NCBI GenBank assembly: GCA_003247575.1 | Contig: QJZC01000027.1 | Span: forward strand, 100,429 to 164,428 | Direction: 5' to 3' | Length of the DNA stretch: 64,000 nt | Source: Pseudomonadota bacterium | GTDB taxonomy: Bacteria; Myxococcota_A; UBA9160; SZUA-336 | Shown here: one piece after another, positions 57,739-64,000 of the stretch | Layout: each line of letters begins with the position of its first letter | Numbering within the stretch: position 1 is the stretch's first letter | Made by a program: the position numbers and the translations under genes | The notes under the pieces: model-generated | Database searches by the model: none | The model's input: only the letters and a program-made list of their open reading frames with translations | Told to the model about the DNA's origin: nothing

Positions 57739-59928
57739 ATGACCGGGGTAGAGACCGGCTCCGTGCGTGGGACGAGGAAGCGCCTTGCGGCCGTCGTGCT
57801 CATTGCCGCGCTAGCCGTCGCCTGTGGGGGCTCGGAATCGGGCTCGAAATCGGAATCGGAATCGGAATCGGGCTCGGAATCGGGCTCGAGCACTTCGGCC
57901 GGGACCGCACGGGTTCCCGAGCGTACCGCGGCTGCCGAGCCCGTGACCGATGCGGTCGAGGCTGCCACCGAAGCGATGGTCACCCCGAGCGAGCCAGCGG
58001 CGAGCGCCGTAGGATCCGGCGAGACCTGGGAGCAGCACGGTGGCGATGCGGCCGAGGTTCGCTTCAGCCGCCTCGACCAGATCGACGAATCCAATGTCGA
58101 CCAGCTCACGCTCGCTTGGGAGTTTGCTACCGGGCTGGATCGCGGGCACGAGGCAACGCCGCTCGTGGTGAACGGGCGACTCTACGTGACTGGATCCTGG
58201 AGTGTGTTGTTCGTGCTGGACGCACGCACGGGGCGCGAGCTGTGGCGCTACGATCCCAAGGTACCGCGATCGTACGGGCAGCGCGCCTGTTGTGACGTCG
58301 TCAACCGCGGAGTGGCGTACGCGGACGGGAAGATCTTCCTCGGTAGCCTCGACGGGCGTCTCATCGCGCTCGATGCAACGGACGGGGCGCTGCAATGGGA
58401 GGTTCGCACGGTAGATCCCGAGCGCCCCTACACGATCACGGGTGCGCCGCGTGTGGTCGGGAAGCGCGTCATCATCGGAAACGGAGGCGCGGAGTTCGGC
58501 GTCCGGGGTTACGTATCCGCCTACTCGACCGCCGACGGCTCGCTCCTCTGGCGCACGTATACCGTGCCCGGAGATCCTTCGAAGCCCTTCGAATCGGAGG
58601 CGCTCGAGCGGGCCGCCGAGACATGGAAGGGCGGGGAGTGGTGGAAGGTCGGCGGTGGTGGCACGGTCTGGGATTCGATGGCCTATGACGAGTCGCTCGA
58701 CTTGCTGTACGTGGGCACCGGCAACGGCTCTCCGTGGACGCGGCAGCTGCGCAGCCCGGGCGGTGGCGACAATCTCTTCCTGTCTTCGATCCTGGCTCTG
58801 CGTCCCGAGACGGGTGAGCTCGTCTGGCATTATCAAACGACTCCGGGAGATAGCTGGGACTTCACCGCCACGCAGCACATGATCCTGACGACGCTCGAGA
58901 TCGATGGGCGCTCGCGGCGCGTGATCATGCAGGCACCGAAGAATGGCTTCTTCTACGTGCTCGATCGCGAGACCGGCGAGCTGATCTCTGCGGACAAGTA
59001 TGTCGAAGTCACGTGGGCTTCGGAGGTCGATCTCGCGACGGGCAGGCCCGTTGAGGTTCCGGGGCAGGACTACTCGAGCGGGTCTGCGATCGTGAAGCCG
59101 ACACCGTTCGGCGGCCACAACTGGCAGCCCATGTCCTTCAATCCGACGACGGGTCTGGTCTACATCCCAGCGCAGGAGATCATGGGCGCGTATCGCCTGG
59201 ATCCCGGCTATCGATACGAGCCGGAACAGTTCAACACCGGGACCGATCTGAACGTGTTCTCGGTGGCGAGCCCCGCGGATGTCTCCGGCCACCTCCTGGC
59301 CTGGGATCCCGTGGCAAAGCGCGAGGTATGGCGCCAGCGACATGCGCTCCCGTGGAATGGAGGCACTCTCACGACCGCAGGGAACCTCGTATTCCAAGGC
59401 ACGGCCGACGGACGCTTCGCCAGTTATCGCGCCAGTGATGGTGAGAAGCTGTGGGAGGTGATCGTTCCGAGCGGAGTGATCGCCGCTCCTATGACGTATT
59501 CCATCGAAGGGCGCCAGCACGTTGCGATCATGACGGGATTCGGCGGTGCCTATGCGCTCGCAGGAGGACCGGCGGCTCAGGGGGCCAAAATCTCGAAGTC
59601 GGGCGTACTGCGGGTCTACACGCTGAATCGGCCAGATGTCTCTCTCGAGCTGCTCGCGGAGCGGCTAGAGCGAACGGATCCAGTGAGCCGTGGGGAGCGC
59701 GTGTTCCATCACTACTGCGCGCGCTGTCACGGCGCAGGAGCGGTCAGCAACGACCTGCTGCCCGACCTGCGCAAGATGACCCCGGGAACGCGCAACAACT
59801 TCGACGCGATCGTGCGCGACGGCATATATGCGAGCCGAGGTATGCCGTCGTTCGGTGAGGTGCTCGGCGACGAGCAGATTAAGGATCTGCAGCTGTACCT
59901 CGAGCGGCGTTCAACCGAGCTCGACTGA
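57739..59928 (+). CDS. PQQ-dependent alcohol dehydrogenase with C-terminal cytochrome c (quinohemoprotein), lipoprotein
   Basis: AALAVAC lipobox; vicinal Cys pair RACCDVVNRGVAY; WDFTATQHMILTTLEIDG; heme motif CARCH. Confidence 0.93.
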   Translation: MTGVETGSVRGTRKRLAAVVLIAALAVACGGSESGSKSESESESGSESGSSTSAGTARVPERTAAAEPVTDAVEAATEAMVTPSEPAASAVGSGETWEQHGGDAAEVRFSRLDQIDESNVDQLTLAWEFATGLDRGHEATPLVVNGRLYVTGSWSVLFVLDARTGRELWRYDPKVPRSYGQRACCDVVNRGVAYADGKIFLGSLDGRLIALDATDGALQWEVRTVDPERPYTITGAPRVVGKRVIIGNGGAEFGVRGYVSAYSTADGSLLWRTYTVPGDPSKPFESEALERAAETWKGGEWWKVGGGGTVWDSMAYDESLDLLYVGTGNGSPWTRQLRSPGGGDNLFLSSILALRPETGELVWHYQTTPGDSWDFTATQHMILTTLEIDGRSRRVIMQAPKNGFFYVLDRETGELISADKYVEVTWASEVDLATGRPVEVPGQDYSSGSAIVKPTPFGGHNWQPMSFNPTTGLVYIPAQEIMGAYRLDPGYRYEPEQFNTGTDLNVFSVASPADVSGHLLAWDPVAKREVWRQRHALPWNGGTLTTAGNLVFQGTADGRFASYRASDGEKLWEVIVPSGVIAAPMTYSIEGRQHVAIMTGFGGAYALAGGPAAQGAKISKSGVLRVYTLNRPDVSLELLAERLERTDPVSRGERVFHHYCARCHGAGAVSNDLLPDLRKMTPGTRNNFDAIVRDGIYASRGMPSFGEVLGDEQIKDLQLYLERRSTELD
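57829..57888 (+). repeat. In-frame hexanucleotide repeat tract (NNN-TCG)x10
   Basis: ggctcg gaatcg ggctcg aaatcg gaatcg gaatcg gaatcg ggctcg gaatcg ggctcg. Confidence 0.9.
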
Positions 59929-60927
59929 GGTCGGGCGGTTCGCGAGTTCGTGCCGCTCGCGATCCGGGGCGGAGCGGGACAGGGACTCGATCACGTCTAC
60001 GATCGCGCGTGTGTGTCGGTGGTGCGGAGCGTGTCCTGCCCCCTCGAGTACGACGAGGTCGGACCCGGGCACCTGCTCGTGCAGGCTGTGCGAGTGGATC
60101 CGCGGGCTCACGACCTTGTCGATCGTGCCGGTGATGATGCGCAGCGGCACGCGCAGCTCCGGATAGCGCGCACTCTGCTCGCGCACGAATTCGCATAACC
60201 CGACTACGTCTTGCGCGTCGCACACGAACTGCTTCGGCCTGAACAGGAGATCGATCCCGGCCTGCTCCCGGTACGCGGGAGGGGCCGGGTCGGGTGCCAA
60301 CGTGAACTCGACGGCGCGGTCGGCCATGCGGCTCCCGAGCGGCCAGAGCAAGGTCGAAGCGAGCAGCGGACCGATCCAGGGCGTGGCGCCCAGGGAGCGG
60401 TAGAGAGCCACCCCCCCGGGCCAGGGATGGGTTGCGCCAGAGATAGTGACGACACCGGCCACCTCGTCCGGGAACTCCAGTGCATAGGCCAACACGAGCG
60501 AAGCGGCCCAGGAGTGTCCGACCAGGATCGGGCGCTCGACGCCGAGAAGCTGCAGGCCTTCACGGATGTAGCGCGCTTGCCGGGCAGGATTCATCCAGCG
60601 TCCTGCTGGCCGCGTGCTGTACCCGTACCCCGGTCGATCGAAGACCAGCACCCGATGCGAAGCGGCGAGGGGCTCGAGGAGCGGGAGACTGAGATCGCGC
60701 AGATTGACGCTCGCCCCATGCAACAGCACGACTGCTGGGCCGCTGCCGCGTTCCACGTAGTGCAGACGGCCTGTCGGTGTGTCGACGAAGCTGCCGATGG
60801 GCGGGCTCTCGGCCTCGATGCGCCGGCGAGCACGCGCGCTCACCCACGCGGACCAAGCGAGGCCAGCCGCGCCCAAGCTCAGCAGGGGCAGCGAGGAGGC
60901 GGCGAGGAGGGTCGGGAGTATCGGCAT
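59911..60927 (-). CDS. Alpha/beta hydrolase
   Basis: VVLLHGASVNLRDL; LVFDRPGYGYS; LVGHSWAASLVLAYAL; EGAGHAPHH. Confidence 0.93.
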   Translation of the reverse strand: MPILPTLLAASSLPLLSLGAAGLAWSAWVSARARRRIEAESPPIGSFVDTPTGRLHYVERGSGPAVVLLHGASVNLRDLSLPLLEPLAASHRVLVFDRPGYGYSTRPAGRWMNPARQARYIREGLQLLGVERPILVGHSWAASLVLAYALEFPDEVAGVVTISGATHPWPGGVALYRSLGATPWIGPLLASTLLWPLGSRMADRAVEFTLAPDPAPPAYREQAGIDLLFRPKQFVCDAQDVVGLCEFVREQSARYPELRVPLRIITGTIDKVVSPRIHSHSLHEQVPGSDLVVLEGAGHAPHHRHTRAIVDVIESLSRSAPDRERHELANRPTSVELG

Positions 60928-61094
60928 GGATGTGGATTCTCGCAGCTGCGAGGGTACCGCAAGTGGAGAGGATCCTCTGCTCGTTCGGCCGTGTGCAACT
61001 TCGCTGCAGTCGACGCGCGTCCGGCGTGGTGCGAGCTCTTGTGGTTCGCTCCTACGTCCAGGGCGATTCGCGGGGGGAGAGGCGTGCTAGCCTG

Positions 61095-62282
61095 ATGCAC
61101 ATGCTGTCGAGCTTGCGCCGATTGGGCTTCCTGGCGGTTGCGGCGGGAAGCCTGTTCCTCGTCCTCTACGTGCTCGAGACCTTCTGGGCGACCGGCGAGC
61201 TGAGCGCACTCGAGCCCGGCTTCCTGGGTCGTTGTCAGCAGGTCGGGGGTCTGCTCGGGCCCGAAGATCTGACGATCCACCCTACGACAGGGGTCGCCTT
61301 CATCTCGGCCTACGACCGACGTGCCGAGGCCCTGGGCCAGCCGGTGCGAGGTGCGATCTACAGCTACTCGCCCGGCAGCACGGGATCCCTGCGCGAGCTG
61401 ACCGGCGACTTCGAGGGTGAACTGCGTCCGCATGGGATCAGCCTGTACCTGAATCCGAAGCGGGCAGGGTGGTTGCGGTCGCGCAGCGGCCCCGAGCCCA
61501 AGGATCGGCTCTTCGTCGTCAATCATGCGGAGGGCCGACACAGTATCGAGATCTTTGCCATCGATCGCCGCCGGCTCGAGCACCTGGAGACGGTTCGCGA
61601 TCCAGCCTTCGTTTCGCCGAGCGATATCGTTGCCGTCGGCCCGCGTAGCTTCTACGTGGCCAACGACTCCGGTACTCAACCCGACGAGTGGGCCTGGTAT
61701 CTCGAGAACCTCTGGCGCTTTCCCTTCTCGAACGTGGTGTACTTCGACGGCGAGAGTGCGCGCGAGGTGGCTTCGCGTATCGCCAAGGCGAGCGGGATCG
61801 CAAAGAGTGCAGACGGAAAGCGCATCTATGTGACGGCGCTGATGGGTCGCAAGATCCACGCCTACGAGCGCGATCCCGATACCGGAGACTTCGTCGCGAG
61901 CGATATCATTCCCTTGCCCACGAATCCGGACAACATCGAGCTGGACGATCGCGGAGATCTCTGGGTCGGCGCGCATCCGAAGCTGGTGAGCCTGGTGCGC
62001 CACGTCGTCTTCGGAGAGGATCCGATGCCCATTCGCATCGGCGGTGTGAACCTCCTGGATCCCGCGAGTCTCGCGCCGTCCCAGGTCGTGCGCGTCCAGC
62101 GCGATCCCAAGGGCGCGTACGAGATCACGGAGATCTACGTCGATGACGGTCGCGAGATCAGCGCAGCCTCCGTGGCGGGTCGTCGGCTCCGCCGGCTGCT
62201 CATCGGCTCCCTGACGGACTCCCACTTCCTGGACTGCGATTTCGATCCGTTTCCGCGACGCAACTACCGCGAAGGCCGTTGA
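61095..62282 (+). CDS. Paraoxonase/arylesterase-like (PON) six-bladed propeller, membrane-anchored
   Basis: GPEDLTIHPTTGVAFISAYDRR; RPHGISLYLN; LFVVNHAEGRHSIEIFAID; NPDNIELDDRGDLWVGAHPKL. Confidence 0.82.
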   Translation: MHMLSSLRRLGFLAVAAGSLFLVLYVLETFWATGELSALEPGFLGRCQQVGGLLGPEDLTIHPTTGVAFISAYDRRAEALGQPVRGAIYSYSPGSTGSLRELTGDFEGELRPHGISLYLNPKRAGWLRSRSGPEPKDRLFVVNHAEGRHSIEIFAIDRRRLEHLETVRDPAFVSPSDIVAVGPRSFYVANDSGTQPDEWAWYLENLWRFPFSNVVYFDGESAREVASRIAKASGIAKSADGKRIYVTALMGRKIHAYERDPDTGDFVASDIIPLPTNPDNIELDDRGDLWVGAHPKLVSLVRHVVFGEDPMPIRIGGVNLLDPASLAPSQVVRVQRDPKGAYEITEIYVDDGREISAASVAGRRLRRLLIGSLTDSHFLDCDFDPFPRRNYREGR

Positions 62283-62380
62283 TCGGATGCATCCGCCGCG
62301 GAGCGGCGTCGTCCTGGCTCGGTAGGCTTGGGCTGGTATAGGATGAGCCAGCAGAGGCCTGGGGCCGAGGAGGACGCACG

Positions 62381-64000
62381 ATGGGATCGACGCCGGGATC
62401 TTACGATGAGCTCTATCGCCGCTCGCTCGAGCACCCACAGGAGTTCTGGGCCGAGGCCGCAGAAGCCATCCGCTGGACGAAGCCATACTCGCGCGTGCTC
62501 TCGAGTGAACGCGCTCCCTTGTACCGTTGGTTCGAGGGCGGGCAGCTCAACACCTGCGACAACGCCCTCGACCGACACGTCGAAGCCGGTGCAGGGGATC
62601 GGCTCGCACTGATCTATGACAGCCCGGTTACGGGTCGCAAGGCGAGCTACAGCTATGTCCAGCTGCGTGACCTGGTGGCGCGCTTCGCTGGCGGGCTCGC
62701 GCGGCTCGGTGTCGAGAGAGGAGACCGCGTCCTGATCTACATGCCGATGGTACCCGAGGCGGTGATCGGCATGCTGGCCTGCGCTCGGCTCGGTGCGATT
62801 CACTCGGTCGTCTTCGGAGGCTTTGCCCCGAAGCAGCTCGCGCATCGCATCGACGACGCCACGCCCAAGGTGGTGCTCACGGCGTCGTGCGGAATCGAGG
62901 GAGAGCGCATCATCGACTACAAGCCGCTGCTCGATCGTGCGATCGAGCTCGCTCGAGCGAAGCCGCTGCGGTGTGTCATTCTGCAACGCCCCGAGCATCC
63001 CGCCACGCTTGGCCCGGATGATCTCGAGTGGGCGCAGGTCGCGCACGCAGAAGCGGTGCCGTGTCAGCCCGTCCTCGCAACCGACCCGCTCTACATCCTG
63101 TATACGTCCGGGACGACAGGCGTTCCCAAGGGGGTGGTGCGTGACAATGGCGGTCACGCCGTCGCCCTACAGTGGAGTCTGCGCCACGTATACGGAATGC
63201 ACACGGGGGACGTCTTTTGGGCTGCGAGCGACATCGGCTGGGTCGTGGGCCACTCGTACATCGTCTACGCGCCACTCTTGACTGGGTGCACCAGTGTGCT
63301 CTATGAAGGCAAGCCAGTTGGAACCCCCGATGCCGGAGCCTACTGGAGAGTCTGCGCAGAGCATGGGGTCAACGCGCTGTTCACCGCGCCCACGGCGTTT
63401 CGTGCGATCAAGGGGCAGGACCCGCTGGGTCAGGAGATCGCGCGCTATGACCTATCGCGGCTGCGCACTCTATTCCTGGCCGGCGAGCGCGCGGATCCCG
63501 CAACCGTAGCCTGGGCCGGCGAAAAGCTCGGCATCCCGGTCGTCGACCACTGGTGGCAAACCGAGACCGGCTGGCCGGTCGCGAGCAACTGCATGGGGAT
63601 CGAGGTGCTGCCGATCAAGCCGGGCTCTCCGACCAAGCCCGTCCCAGGGTATGACGTTCGGGTCGTCGACGCAGCCGGCGAAGAGGTCCCGCACGGGACG
63701 ATCGGCTCGATCGTCATACGATTGCCTCTCCCACCCGGATGCCTTCCCACCTTGTGGGAACGCGAAGCGGGCTACGTCGAGAGCTATCTGACGACCTATC
63801 CCGGCTATTACGAGACCTCCGATGCCGGCTACTTCGACGATGATGGCTATCTGTTCGTCATGGCGCGCACGGACGATATCATCAATGTCGCCGGGCACCG
63901 CTTGTCTACGGGCGAGATGGAAGAGATTCTGGCCGCGCACCCGGACGTAGCCGAGTGTGCGGTGATCGGGGTGGCGGACGCGCTCAAGGGCCAGCTCCCC
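62381..64000 (+). CDS. Acyl-CoA synthetase, propionyl/acetyl-CoA synthetase type (3' truncated by window edge)
   Basis: Open frame from ATG 62381 to the window end: GSYDELYRRSLEHPQEFWAEAAEAIRWTKPYSRVL; YILYTSGTTGVPKGVVRDNGGHAVAL; DIGWVVGHSYIVYAPL; WWQTETGWP; DDIINVAGHRLSTGEMEE. PrpE-like. Confidence 0.92.
   Translation, partial: MGSTPGSYDELYRRSLEHPQEFWAEAAEAIRWTKPYSRVLSSERAPLYRWFEGGQLNTCDNALDRHVEAGAGDRLALIYDSPVTGRKASYSYVQLRDLVARFAGGLARLGVERGDRVLIYMPMVPEAVIGMLACARLGAIHSVVFGGFAPKQLAHRIDDATPKVVLTASCGIEGERIIDYKPLLDRAIELARAKPLRCVILQRPEHPATLGPDDLEWAQVAHAEAVPCQPVLATDPLYILYTSGTTGVPKGVVRDNGGHAVALQWSLRHVYGMHTGDVFWAASDIGWVVGHSYIVYAPLLTGCTSVLYEGKPVGTPDAGAYWRVCAEHGVNALFTAPTAFRAIKGQDPLGQEIARYDLSRLRTLFLAGERADPATVAWAGEKLGIPVVDHWWQTETGWPVASNCMGIEVLPIKPGSPTKPVPGYDVRVVDAAGEEVPHGTIGSIVIRLPLPPGCLPTLWEREAGYVESYLTTYPGYYETSDAGYFDDDGYLFVMARTDDIINVAGHRLSTGEMEEILAAHPDVAECAVIGVADALKGQLP

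Noticed and set aside
57811-59520. 569-aa minus-strand ORF opposite the PQQ dehydrogenase
   Set aside because: Lies fully antisense to a gene with clear motifs; Arg/His-rich composition typical of GC-rich shadow ORFs.
60879-62486. 535-aa minus-strand ORF opposite the PON-like gene
   Set aside because: Antisense shadow ORF; no recognisable motifs.
1-64000. CRISPR array or transposon termini
   Set aside because: No regularly spaced repeats of CRISPR length and no transposase ORF recognised; only short 14-16 bp tandem repeats were seen.

Overview
GC-rich bacterial chromosomal window, mostly single-copy housekeeping, signalling and envelope genes. I recognised no integrase, transposase, phage structural module, CRISPR array or rRNA. 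There is one tRNA (Arg, anticodon TCT, minus strand). Recognisable core genes include leuS, gatB, apaH, an NtrC-type sigma-54 regulator, a ClC channel, a rhomboid protease, an OmpH/Skp-like chaperone and a 3'-truncated PrpE-like acyl-CoA synthetase running off the right edge (absent from the supplied ORF track). Two gene sets look like the best candidates for under-described systems. (1) A compact minus-strand cassette at 20879-25941: coiled-coil protein, OmpA-like membrane protein, Ras/Rab-like small GTPase, and hybrid histidine kinase with a distinctive N-terminal sensor. (2) A plus-strand trio at 10328-12329 built around a DUF2589 protein and two unassigned partners, with a strong hairpin after the first gene. 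Smaller observations include a membrane/HAD chimera lacking the catalytic Asp motif, paired operator-like palindromes between an HxlR regulator and an AhpD-like gene, a probable CUG start codon, decayed secreted-protein remnants and several short tandem repeats and hairpins. Family assignments come from reading the translations for known motifs; no database searches were run.
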